Of a stretch of DNA of 64,000 bases, positions 42,754-50,716 are shown in pieces (the stretch's first letter is position 1; each line of letters opens with the position of its first letter). Source of the stretch: Motiliproteus sp041586615. Lineage in GTDB: Bacteria > Pseudomonadota > Gammaproteobacteria > Pseudomonadales > Balneatricaceae. The translations under genes and the position numbers were made by a program. The notes under the pieces were generated by a model. That model was not told where the DNA came from. It searched no databases and worked only from the letters and a program-made list of their open reading frames with translations. The stretch lies in contig JBFGZS010000007.1 in assembly GCA_041586615.1 (NCBI GenBank), positions 1 through 64,000 on the forward strand. The letters are read 5' to 3'.

Positions 42754-44205
42754 TTACACCACAACCCCTTCGGAACTATTTCGTTTCGCCACGATATACG
42801 CCTTCCTGGCTTCGTTGTATGCCGTTATGGCCTCGCTCACCCGGGCGATAGCGCCGGTGTAGGCGTTGTTGGCGGTGTTGTATAACGCGTCCGTGGCGTT
42901 TTTCTCTGCTTTCAGGGTCGCGATTTTGGCGCGGTAGCCGTCGCGGATCTGGGCGGCCTGGCTGGCGCGATCTTGATAGATCTGGGCGATGTTCTGGTAG
43001 CGCTGCTGAAGGGCGCCGCTATAGCGGTCGGCCAGGGCCTGATAGCGGGCGGCGGTGGCGCTGTAGCCGGCGATGCGCTGGTTCCATTGGGCTTCGAAAC
43101 GACCGGCGTACAGCAGTGCACGGTCGGCGCTGCGTTGGGCGTTCTGCGCGGCCATTAACGCGCGCTGGGTGCTGCTTTTCGTTTGCAGTGCGGCGAAGTA
43201 GCTTTCTCGCGCTTTGAGCCAGGCGTTGTAGGCGCGTTCGAGGTCGGTTTCAGTGGTGTCGGGCGTGTCGGGCTTGCCGTCGGTGGGCTTCGTTGTTGGC
43301 TCGGTGATTTTAGTCGGACGAAACGCGGCGATTTGCGGTGTGGTTTGGCTGAGGGCGTAGGCCGCATCGGCGCCGCGCATATAATCGTTGCGGTCGATGC
43401 CGCAGGGGAGGCCGTTACAGCTGAGGCTAGGGCTGGAAAACTTGTAGATCTTGCCGCGCCAGTAGTCGACGCCAAACCGAGATTGGTAGGCCATTATGGT
43501 GGTGAATTTTCCCTGTACGCCATAACCGAGGGCGTAGCGAAAGGTGCCGCCGGAACCGTCCTGCTTGCGCGAGTGTTTCAGGCCCATATTGTGGCCGGCT
43601 TCGTGGGCCATGACGTAGTCGCCGCAGGTTGTGGCGGACACGTGGCTGATCATATACCGGTCCCAGCGATTGGCGCTGAAGGTGCCGTTGCTGCGGTTGC
43701 CGCCGATCCAGGCGATGCCGCAGCCGCCGTGGCGTCGGTCGTAGGGGCGCAGAAAGGTCACCATGTCGGCCCCGTAAGTGCTGCGCAGGCTGTCGAGATT
43801 ACGAAAGGCGCCGGTCTTGTAAGTGACGGCTTTCAGGGCCTCGTATGAGTCGGAGGTATCGCTGTAGTTAACCTGCTGGTTGTGCACCGCGCGCACCCGG
43901 GTATCCAGGCCGCTGTCGGCGTAGATCTGGTTGGTGACGTTAACCAGGTGATTGATACGGGTGCTGGCGTCACCGGCGTAGCGAGCCGCCAGGCCGGGGG
44001 AGTGCAGCACCAGCATGTCGATAAGCGGGGCGGCCGACAGGCTCGTGGCGGGGATGAGTGCGACACTCAAGGTGATCGCCATGCTGCGGGCGCGTATCGG
44101 CTGTTTGCGCTGCGAGATTGCGTGGGCCTTCGCATCAGATCGGCGGTGTCGGTTGGCTGTGGCGGTTTTGAGGGCGTTGATCAAGGACGAATGGCGGTGT
44201 TTCAT
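42754..44205 (-). CDS. Secreted metzincin-type zinc metalloprotease with C-terminal coiled coil
   Basis: A 483-aa exported protease. After a long charged N-terminus, a signal-like stretch (about 42-59, MAITLSVALIPATSLSA) leads into the catalytic domain (about 60-297). The zinc motif is HEAGHNMGLKH (His201, Glu202, His205, His211) and the Met-turn is TIMAY (Met238), the metzincin pattern seen in reprolysin-like (M12B-type) peptidases. A Thr/Pro linker (298-320) joins an Ala/Gln/Tyr-rich helical tail (about 321-475), probably coiled coil. No propeptide is present here; the upstream gene at 44409-45095 resembles one. The pair sits between fliS and fleQ on the opposite strand. Confidence 0.88.
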   Translation of the reverse strand: MKHRHSSLINALKTATANRHRRSDAKAHAISQRKQPIRARSMAITLSVALIPATSLSAAPLIDMLVLHSPGLAARYAGDASTRINHLVNVTNQIYADSGLDTRVRAVHNQQVNYSDTSDSYEALKAVTYKTGAFRNLDSLRSTYGADMVTFLRPYDRRHGGCGIAWIGGNRSNGTFSANRWDRYMISHVSATTCGDYVMAHEAGHNMGLKHSRKQDGSGGTFRYALGYGVQGKFTTIMAYQSRFGVDYWRGKIYKFSSPSLSCNGLPCGIDRNDYMRGADAAYALSQTTPQIAAFRPTKITEPTTKPTDGKPDTPDTTETDLERAYNAWLKARESYFAALQTKSSTQRALMAAQNAQRSADRALLYAGRFEAQWNQRIAGYSATAARYQALADRYSGALQQRYQNIAQIYQDRASQAAQIRDGYRAKIATLKAEKNATDALYNTANNAYTGAIARVSEAITAYNEARKAYIVAKRNSSEGVVV

Positions 44206-44408
44206 AACAGAAGTTCCGTGGCTTTGCGTGCAGGCTATCCTGACGTTCCGCGGGGCGGAGAACGCATCCTTTCCAAATCAGGTGACGACTCATGGTACAT
44301 TTTAGGTGGACGACAGGTCAATTTATAACCAGGTCGTATTGGTTTGATTTCTGCTCGCCTTATTACTTTGAGTTGTATCAGATACGCAGGCGCCTGGCTG
44401 TTAGCGCT

Positions 44409-45095
44409 TTATTCGTCTGGCGGGATCACCTGATCGATATGCCCCGGGTTAGCCAGCTCTGTTTCGCTGGGGTTTTTATACACCCAGCCTGCGCCCCGTA
44501 CGGCTTCCATCGAGTAGCTGCCGTTAGGCGTGGTGATGGTGGCAAACGCGGAATTAACGCCGGTGGTGACGGCGACCGGGTACTGATCCCCATAGCCTTG
44601 CAGGTGACCGCTCCAGCTTTCATCACCGTTGTGGTGCATCTGCACCTGTTCGACGACAGCCTGCACCCGTTCTCCGCCCGGTAAGTGAAATTCAACGCGC
44701 TCGCCGATGCCGACCAAGGCGCTGCTGTTGTCGAAGGTGATGGCTTCAAACTCGCTGACTTGCGGGCTTAGCTGAAACCCGGGGGCCGGGTCGTAGGCGT
44801 CCGGCGCTCGCCAGGGCGTGATGGTGCGGTCGGTCGGTGGGGCCGGTTCATGAGCGGTTCGTGACGGGGACTGCGCGAGCGCGGCGCTGACGTCGGCCTC
44901 GACCGCGCGGGCGATGTCGGCTTTGATGGCCGCTAGAGGGGGCGGTTCCTCGTGCGGGGGCAGGAGGGTTGGGGTCGGTGCGCGCACAGCGCGGGGCATC
45001 AATTCGATGTCGCTGTGGCGCGGTGTGGCGGATAGCAGCCACCCGACCACCAGGGCCAGGCCGGTCAGGCCGAATAGTAGTTGCGGGCGTTTCAT
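44409..45095 (-). CDS. Membrane-anchored propeptide-like protein of the metalloprotease
   Basis: A 228-aa protein with one N-terminal hydrophobic anchor (about 7-22, LLFGLTGLALVVGWLL), a Pro-rich stretch (35-55) and a folded C-terminal part (about 110-215). That part (FHLPGGERVQAVVEQVQMHH, WSGHLQGYGDQYPVAVTTG, ATITTPNGSYSMEAVRGAGW) looks to me like the propeptide that precedes the catalytic domain in single-chain bacterial reprolysin-like peptidases. It ends just where such a propeptide would end. It is 203 bp upstream of the protease on the same strand. The role as a separate chaperone or inhibitor is inference. Confidence 0.65.
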   Translation of the reverse strand: MKRPQLLFGLTGLALVVGWLLSATPRHSDIELMPRAVRAPTPTLLPPHEEPPPLAAIKADIARAVEADVSAALAQSPSRTAHEPAPPTDRTITPWRAPDAYDPAPGFQLSPQVSEFEAITFDNSSALVGIGERVEFHLPGGERVQAVVEQVQMHHNGDESWSGHLQGYGDQYPVAVTTGVNSAFATITTPNGSYSMEAVRGAGWVYKNPSETELANPGHIDQVIPPDE

Positions 45096-45144
45096 GGGAT
45101 TCGCTCGTTACGGGCCGGGCTGTGTCGATTCGCAGCCCGGCCCT

Positions 45145-45199
45145 GACTATTAACGGGGGACTATTAACCGGCGACTATTAACCGACCATGTATTAACCG
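45145..45199 (+). repeat. 14-bp tandem TATTAACC repeats
   Basis: GACTATTAAC occurs at 45145, 45159 and 45173, followed by TATTAACC at 45191. The last unit is also the first octamer of dispersed repeat copy D. The tract lies about 50 bp upstream of the propeptide-like gene, where a regulator could bind. Confidence 0.8.
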
Positions 45200-45280
45200 G
45201 CCATCCACACACCGGTCCCTTCGTATATCGATAACGACAAGGCCGGTGCAGGTTCGTCCTTGTCGCATGTGGCTTTATGC
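45191..45280 (+). repeat. Dispersed repeat element, copy D
   Basis: Aligns over its whole length with copy C at 63543, allowing small gaps: TATTAACC, GGCCATC, CGGTCC, GACAAGGCCGG, CCTTGTC, a C/GCAY-GTGGC end. CGACAAGG (45235-45242) pairs with CCTTGTCG (45258-45265) around a 15-nt loop. It lies in the 422-bp gap between the divergent propeptide-like gene and fleQ. Confidence 0.7.
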
Positions 45281-45440
45281 CACGGCGATATTTTCTGCGC
45301 GGTATGCCGTTGCCGCCTTAAGACTATTTCACGCCTCGGATCGCGGCGCGTCAAGCCTGTCAATTTGTTGACTTGTCCGTGGGGGCGAAGCACGCCCAGC
45401 GGTTTTTTCGGCTCGTTCGTCGTTTCTATGCGTCATATTA

Positions 45441-45469
45441 TTGACATTGTAGCGCCTGTTGGCATACTT
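45441..45469 (+). promoter_or_regulatory. Predicted sigma-70 promoter of fleQ
   Basis: Perfect TTGACA (45441-45446), then CATACT (45463-45468, 16-bp spacer) or ATACTT (17-bp spacer). It lies about 50 bp before the fleQ ATG. No sigma-54 pattern is visible, in keeping with FleQ being the top of the cascade. Confidence 0.65.
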
Positions 45470-45517
45470 CACGGCTGCCTTTTATCTGTTATGCCTGCAA
45501 TGCTCCCGGGGACGGTC

Positions 45518-47014
45518 ATGCTGAAAGAAACCCGCATCATATTGCTCGATGATGATGACGCGCGTCGTCGCTGGTTAAGTGCGCTGTTTGAATTTGTCGG
45601 GCTGGATTATCTGGCCAGTGACTTTGTCCGCTGGTTTCAGCGTAACGATCTGGCCGAACGGCAGGAGGCCAAGAACAGCGTCATCTTCCTGGGCCGCTGC
45701 TCGTTGCCTATCGCCATGGAAAAGATGCTGGGGGATTTTCGTCAGCGCGACCCCCATGTGGCGGTCGTCACGGTGGTCGATTGGGACGATGGCGAATCGG
45801 TGCCGATGGCGCTGAAGGGGATGCTGATCGGGTGTTTTCTGCCGCCATACCGTCAGTTCGATCTGCTGGATATTCTGCATCAGGCGCAGGTGTATCGGCA
45901 GCAACGCATAACGGCCCATGGCCAGCTGAAGCACTGGCAGGACCACGCGCGGCTGTTCCAGAATTTGGTGGGGCTCAGTGCGCCGATGCAGCGGGTGCGG
46001 GCGATGATGCTGCAGGTGGCCGACAGCGATGTGAGTGTGTTGATCACCGGCGAATCCGGCACCGGTAAAGAGGTCGTGGCCCGCAACCTCCATGAGAGCT
46101 CTCCGCGCCAAGGCCAGCCGTTTGTGCCGGTCAACTGTGGGGCTATCCCCGCCGAATTACTGGAAAGCGAGCTGTTCGGCCATGAAAAGGGCGCCTTTAC
46201 CGGTGCGATTTCAACCCGTGTCGGGCGCTTCGAAATGGCCAACGGCGGCACGCTGTTCCTGGATGAAATCGGCGATATGCCGCTGTCGATGCAGGTGAAG
46301 CTGTTACGCATTCTTCAGGAACGCTGTTTTGAACGGGTCGGCGGTAACAAGACCCTCGACGTGGATGTGCGCATTATTGCGGCGACCCATAAAAACCTCG
46401 AAGCGATGATTGCCGAGAGCACCTTTCGGGAAGACCTCTACTATCGGCTCAATGTTTTTCCCATCGAAATGCCGCCGTTGCGCGACCGCCTGGATGACTT
46501 GCCGCTGCTGATCAGCGCGCTGGTGAGTCGGGCCGAGCGGCACGGGTTGGGGCGGTTACAGTTTCATCCGTCTGCCATCCGTGTGCTGTCACAGTACGGC
46601 TGGGCGGGCAATGTGCGCGAGTTGGCCAACCTGATCGAGCGGCTGGTCATTATGCATCCCGGACAGGTTATCGGCGGCGGGGAGCTGCCGGCCAAATTCC
46701 GTCAGGGCCTTGTCGGCGAGCCCGCGGAGGGCGGTGCGGCCTTCACCGAAAAGGGACCGCTATTGCTGGGGGGAGAAACCGTCAGTACAGCCGTTGCCGG
46801 CGGGACGGATGACGCCGTTGCGGTCGCGGCTTCGGTCCTGCTGCCGGATGAGGGGATCGACCTGAAGGCCTACCTCAATAACCTGGAACAGAGCTTGATT
46901 GACCAGTCTCTGGATCAGGCCAGCGGGGTTGTTGCGCGCGCAGCGGAACTGTTGCAGATCCGGCGTACGACGCTGGTTGAAAAGATGCGCAAATACAATA
47001 TCCAACGGAAGTAA
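45518..47014 (+). CDS. fleQ: Sigma-54-dependent flagellar master regulator FleQ
   Basis: A 498-aa enhancer-binding protein. It has an atypical receiver (starting MLKETRIILLDDDD but lacking a usual phospho-Asp), an AAA+ domain with Walker A GESGTGKE (from Gly178) and the sigma-54 contact loop GAFTGA (225-230), and a Fis-type HTH at the end (QASGVVARAAELLQIRRTTLVEKMRKY). In Pseudomonas, FleQ activates class II flagellar genes and responds to c-di-GMP. ATG 45518 follows GGGGA; a longer open frame from 45260 would cross a repeat and the promoter. It heads fleQ-fleS-fleR. Confidence 0.95.
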   Translation: MLKETRIILLDDDDARRRWLSALFEFVGLDYLASDFVRWFQRNDLAERQEAKNSVIFLGRCSLPIAMEKMLGDFRQRDPHVAVVTVVDWDDGESVPMALKGMLIGCFLPPYRQFDLLDILHQAQVYRQQRITAHGQLKHWQDHARLFQNLVGLSAPMQRVRAMMLQVADSDVSVLITGESGTGKEVVARNLHESSPRQGQPFVPVNCGAIPAELLESELFGHEKGAFTGAISTRVGRFEMANGGTLFLDEIGDMPLSMQVKLLRILQERCFERVGGNKTLDVDVRIIAATHKNLEAMIAESTFREDLYYRLNVFPIEMPPLRDRLDDLPLLISALVSRAERHGLGRLQFHPSAIRVLSQYGWAGNVRELANLIERLVIMHPGQVIGGGELPAKFRQGLVGEPAEGGAAFTEKGPLLLGGETVSTAVAGGTDDAVAVAASVLLPDEGIDLKAYLNNLEQSLIDQSLDQASGVVARAAELLQIRRTTLVEKMRKYNIQRK

Positions 47015-47018
47015 CGGT

Positions 47019-48311
47019 ATGCCGAGACCCACACCCGAAGGTGATGCCGCTAGCCCTGGCCCTGGCTCTAGCTCTAGCACTGACGCAGGCTCTGGCGTTG
47101 GCACTGACGCTAGCCCTGGCGACCACCGGGCCGACGCTGACAGCCCGCTGCCCGCGCTTGATCATGCGTCGCCGGAGCTGCTCGATGCGTTCCGTCAATT
47201 CAGCGAGATGTCTGATCGGCTAAGCCATGACTATGGCGAGCTGGAAAAGCAGGCCGCGCAACTGACCGCTGAACTGGCGCGGGTCAATGCGCTGCGCGAG
47301 CAGGAGCTGCTGGAGAAGGAGCGGGTCACGCAACGCCTGCACAGCCTGTTGCAGTTGCTGCCCGGTGGTGTGGTGGTGCTGGATAACCATGGCCGGGTAC
47401 AGGAATGCAACCCGGCCGCCGAGGACCTGCTTGGCACGCCGTTGCGGGGTGCGCCCTGGATCGACGTGATCAAGCGCAGTTTCGCGCCGCGGGTCGATGA
47501 CGGCCACGAGGTGTCGCTGCAAGATGGGCGGCGTGTTAGCCTGGCGACCCGCTCGCTGGAGGGCGAGCCGGGGCAGATTCTGTTGTTGACCGACCAGACC
47601 CATACCCGTGCGCTGCAGGCCCGCCTCAGTCATCATCAGCGGTTGCAGGCGATGGGCAAAATGATGGCCTCGCTGGCACACCAGATTCGGACCCCCCTGA
47701 CGGCGGCGACCCTGTACAGTTCGCACCTGCTCAAACCCGATCTGACCCCGGAGCAGCGCATCAAGTTTGCGGGTAAAGTGAAAGAGCGGCTGGGCTCCCT
47801 GGAGCTGCAGTTGCGCGACATGCTGGTGTTTGCCCGCGGCGAAACCAAACTCAGCGACCTGCTTAGTGTCGAGCAGCTGTTTGCCGCGCTGGAAGACGGT
47901 CTGGATGTGCCCCTGACCCACGCCGATGCCGATGCCGAGTGTGTGAATGAAACCCCGGACTGCTGGGTGCAATGCAATCGGGAGGCGCTGATCGGCGTGT
48001 TACTCAATCTGGTGCAAAACGCGCTGCAGGCCTGCGGCAAAGGCACGGAACTGGTGATTCGCAGCCGCAAGCTGGGTCCGCAGCGTCTCTGCTTGCAGGT
48101 AGAAGACAAGGGGCCGGGTATGGATGCGCAGGCGCTGCAGCGGGCGCTGGAGCCGTTTTATACCACCAAGTCACAGGGCACCGGTTTGGGGCTGGCGGTG
48201 GCCCAGGTGGTGGCTCGTGCCCACCACGGCGAGTTTCTGCTGGAGTCGGAACCGGGTAAAGGCAGCATCGCCGGTGTGGTGCTGCCCTTTGTGGCGGGGA
48301 AGAAGGGATGA
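47019..48311 (+). CDS. fleS: Flagellar sensor histidine kinase FleS
   Basis: A 430-aa soluble kinase: no membrane segment, PAS domain about 100-175 (LLPGGVVVLDNHGRVQECNPAAEDLLG), H-box SLAHQIRTPLTAAT (His221) and HATPase with LLNLVQNALQAC and GTGLGLAVAQVVARAHHG. The first 40 residues are Pro/Ser/Gly/Thr/Asp rich, encoded by imperfect hexamer-like DNA repeats (47035-47115), and look disordered. ATG 47019 comes 2 bp after the fleQ stop codon. Partner of FleR, which follows after a heptamer repeat tract. Confidence 0.93.
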   Translation: MPRPTPEGDAASPGPGSSSSTDAGSGVGTDASPGDHRADADSPLPALDHASPELLDAFRQFSEMSDRLSHDYGELEKQAAQLTAELARVNALREQELLEKERVTQRLHSLLQLLPGGVVVLDNHGRVQECNPAAEDLLGTPLRGAPWIDVIKRSFAPRVDDGHEVSLQDGRRVSLATRSLEGEPGQILLLTDQTHTRALQARLSHHQRLQAMGKMMASLAHQIRTPLTAATLYSSHLLKPDLTPEQRIKFAGKVKERLGSLELQLRDMLVFARGETKLSDLLSVEQLFAALEDGLDVPLTHADADAECVNETPDCWVQCNREALIGVLLNLVQNALQACGKGTELVIRSRKLGPQRLCLQVEDKGPGMDAQALQRALEPFYTTKSQGTGLGLAVAQVVARAHHGEFLLESEPGKGSIAGVVLPFVAGKKG

Positions 48312-48316
48312 TGATG

Positions 48317-48407
48317 GGCGACAGGCGACAGGCGACAGGCGACAGGCGACAGGCGACAGGCGACAGGCTGCAGGCGACAAGCGACAAGCGACAGGCTTCA
48401 GGCGACA
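48317..48407 (+). repeat. Heptamer tandem repeats between fleS and fleR
   Basis: Seven perfect GGCGACA units (48317-48365), then six more in register, four of them variants (GGCTGCA, AGCGACA twice, GGCTTCA). Broken pieces continue to about 48478. The tract lies wholly between the fleS stop and the fleR start codon and provides much of the fleR leader. Confidence 0.95.
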
Positions 48408-48479
48408 GGCGGACGCTGATATCCGGTGTGGGTTCAGCGTGCTGATGTATTACAGGCGAGACAGGACAGGTAACAGGCG

Positions 48480-49913
48480 ATGACGAACGGGTGTGTACTG
48501 GTAGTTGAGGACGATGCGGATCTGCGCGAGGCGCTGTGCGATACCCTGGAGTTGGCCGGTTACGATTTTCTGGCGGCCGAGAGTGGCGAGCAGGCGCTGG
48601 CGTTGCTGACCAAGCATGCGGTGGAGATGGTGGTCAGTGACGTCAATATGGGCGGTATGGATGGCCATGAGTTGCTGGGGCGTCTGCATCAGGCGTATCC
48701 GGGCATGCCGGTATTGCTGGTGACCGCGTATGGGCAGGTGGACCGGGCCGTGGATGCGATTCGTCATGGCGCGGTGGATTATCTGCTCAAGCCGTTTGAA
48801 CCCGAGCAGCTGCTGAGTATCGTCGCGCGTTTCGTCAATCGCACGCTGAACGATGCCGGGGCCGCCGAACCGATTGCCGAAGAAGCCTCCAGCAAACAGG
48901 TGCTGCAACTGGCGAAGCGGGTAGCCGTGACCGACTCTACCGTGTTGATCATGGGGGAAAGCGGCACCGGTAAGGAGGTGTTGGCCCAGTATATACACCG
49001 ACACTCGAACCGGCGCTCGGGCCCCTTTGTGGCCATTAACTGCGCGGCTATCCCGGAAAACATGCTCGAAGCGATGTTGTTTGGCCACGAGAAAGGCGCG
49101 TTTACCGGCGCCCACGCCAGTACACCGGGGAAATTTGAACAGGCCGACGGCGGCACCCTGCTGCTGGATGAGATCTCCGAGATGGATATCGGCCTGCAGG
49201 CGAAGTTGTTACGGGTCTTGCAGGAGCAGGAGGTCGAGCGTATCGGAGGCCGCAAGACCATCCGCCTTAACGTCCGCGTGCTGGCCACCACCAACCGTGA
49301 TTTGGGCGCAGACGTGCAGGGCGGGCGCTTTCGCGAAGACCTGTTTTATCGTCTGAATATCTTCCCTCTGCAGTGGTTGCCGTTGCGGGATCGCCCCGCG
49401 GATCTGGTGCCGCTGGCCAACCGGATGCTGGCGTTGCATGCGGTAAAAATGAACCGGCAGGGGATGACGTTTGACGACAGCGCCAATGACCTGATCCGTC
49501 GCTACAGCTGGCCCGGCAACGTGCGCGAGCTGGAGAATGCCGTGCAGCGTGCCCTGATTCTGCAAGGCGGCACGGTGATCGGCGCCCACGATTTATGTAT
49601 CAACCCCGACGCGCCCCAGCAGTCGGTGAATATGAGCCAATCGATCAGCGCCGGCCTGCTTGCCAACCAGGGTGCACAGGATCTGTCGGCCCGCCAGGAC
49701 GGCGACGACGCGGATGACGCCGCCGGCAGTGCCCTGGGCAGCGATCTGCGCCAGCGGGAGTACCAGCTTATTATCGAAGCGTTGCGCAGCACCGGTGGTT
49801 CACGCAAGGACGCCGCCGAAAATCTGGGCATCAGCCCACGCACCTTGCGCTATAAGCTGGCGCAGATGCGCGATAGCGGTATCGATTTGGACCGGCAGTT
49901 GAAAGAATCCTAG
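48480..49913 (+). CDS. fleR: Sigma-54-dependent response regulator FleR
   Basis: A 477-aa NtrC-type regulator. The receiver has Asp54 in VVSDVNMGGMDG and the lysine in YLLKPFEPE. The AAA+ domain has GESGTGKEVLAQYIHRHS, GAFTGAHAS and the R-finger region. The C-terminal Fis-type HTH reads GGSRKDAAENLGISPRTLRYKLAQMR. Phosphorylated by FleS, FleR activates class III genes such as flgBCDE and flgF-L in Pseudomonas. The immediate upstream DNA (ACAGGTAACAGGCG) is repeat-derived. Its 3' end overlaps the convergent next gene by 4 bp. Confidence 0.95.
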   Translation: MTNGCVLVVEDDADLREALCDTLELAGYDFLAAESGEQALALLTKHAVEMVVSDVNMGGMDGHELLGRLHQAYPGMPVLLVTAYGQVDRAVDAIRHGAVDYLLKPFEPEQLLSIVARFVNRTLNDAGAAEPIAEEASSKQVLQLAKRVAVTDSTVLIMGESGTGKEVLAQYIHRHSNRRSGPFVAINCAAIPENMLEAMLFGHEKGAFTGAHASTPGKFEQADGGTLLLDEISEMDIGLQAKLLRVLQEQEVERIGGRKTIRLNVRVLATTNRDLGADVQGGRFREDLFYRLNIFPLQWLPLRDRPADLVPLANRMLALHAVKMNRQGMTFDDSANDLIRRYSWPGNVRELENAVQRALILQGGTVIGAHDLCINPDAPQQSVNMSQSISAGLLANQGAQDLSARQDGDDADDAAGSALGSDLRQREYQLIIEALRSTGGSRKDAAENLGISPRTLRYKLAQMRDSGIDLDRQLKES

Positions 49914-50401
49914 AGGCTAGTCTCTTCGCCCTGCAACCGAACATACATCTGCAGCCAGAGGCGCACCTGTGCTTCGGCGCGGTGGTCATCCAGGTCGAGC
50001 AGGGTGATGAGTTCGGTGCGGCACAGTTCGCGCTCTTCGGCGGAAATGTCGGCGAAGAGTTCGGCGGTGGCGCGCAGGGGCAGGTCGCACTCGTTATCCA
50101 GCGCGTCGTTGAGTTTTTCCAGGCACTGCTCCGACAGATAAGGGTCCGGTGTGTAAAGCGGCTGGTCGTGCAGGTCTTCGAGCAGCTCTTTCAGGATCAT
50201 CTTGACGGAGTGGCCTTCCTGATAGAGTCGTTCCGGGTCGATATCCCGGCACAGATCGTCCTCTTGTTCGAGCCACTCATCTTCGGGATAGATAAGGCTG
50301 GTCTTCAGTTCACCGCTGGTCAGCGACCATGTAACGGAGACGGGAAAACCGCTTTCTTCGTAACTGCTGGAGTCAAATGCTATAAACATTGGTAGGGTCA
50401 T
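49910..50401 (-). CDS. Degenerate DEDD 3'-5' exonuclease-like protein
   Basis: A 163-aa acidic protein of unknown function. Its layout follows the RNase T/DnaQ fold: FIAFDSSSYEESGFPVSVTW at the first motif, LIYPEDEW and DIDPERLYQEG after it, then DLHDQPLYTPDPYLSE, and HRAEAQVRLWLQMY at the last helix. The acidic catalytic residues appear lost: the first motif has Asp-x-Ser where Asp-x-Glu is expected, and the aspartate after the final histidine is absent. It is therefore probably not a nuclease. The stop codon overlaps that of convergent fleR. Confidence 0.75.
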   Translation of the reverse strand: MTLPMFIAFDSSSYEESGFPVSVTWSLTSGELKTSLIYPEDEWLEQEDDLCRDIDPERLYQEGHSVKMILKELLEDLHDQPLYTPDPYLSEQCLEKLNDALDNECDLPLRATAELFADISAEERELCRTELITLLDLDDHRAEAQVRLWLQMYVRLQGEETSL

Positions 50402-50509
50402 GGTGGTTCCGTACGCTGAGCCTGGAATGGCCAGTATACCCCGTATGACGGGGTGTGTAGCGAATCGTCTGCGACTTGTGGCCTAAACCGTGTCTACCAA
50501 TGTCTAATG

Positions 50510-50537
50510 TTGGCATACTTGGACTGTTCTGTATAAA
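50510..50537 (+). promoter_or_regulatory. Predicted sigma-70 promoter upstream of acs
   Basis: TTGGCA (50510-50515), 16-bp spacer, TATAAA (50532-50537). The acs ATG is about 180 bp downstream. It lies in the 315-bp gap 50402-50716, which also carries the decamer repeats. Confidence 0.5.
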
Positions 50538-50612
50538 TCTACAACCTTGCCAACATAACGAGGCCGGTTTTTCGTGCGGTACCCGGCGTCAATCACAGTT
50601 ATTAATAGTTAT

Positions 50613-50642
50613 TAACTGTAAATAACTGTAAATAACTGTAAA
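50613..50642 (+). repeat. Decamer tandem repeats in the acs leader
   Basis: Three TAACTGTAAA units in a row. Just before them lies an AT-rich partial palindrome (CAGTTATTAATAGTTA, TTAACTG; 50596-50618). The 10-bp spacing would put the units on one face of the helix. Confidence 0.85.
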
Positions 50643-50716
50643 TAAAAACAGGCAAACGCAACGACACAACAGGCTAGTTTCACCCTATGAAGGGATAACA
50701 AAAAAAGGGCATCATC

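Noticed and set aside
42912..43475. Open frames opposite the metalloprotease gene
   Set aside because: They are antisense frames in GC-rich coding DNA; only the minus-strand frame has protein motifs.
45260..45517. 86-residue N-terminal extension of FleQ
   Set aside because: The extension crosses dispersed repeat copy D and the sigma-70-like promoter; the family starts at MLKETR-like sequence and GGGGA precedes ATG 45518.
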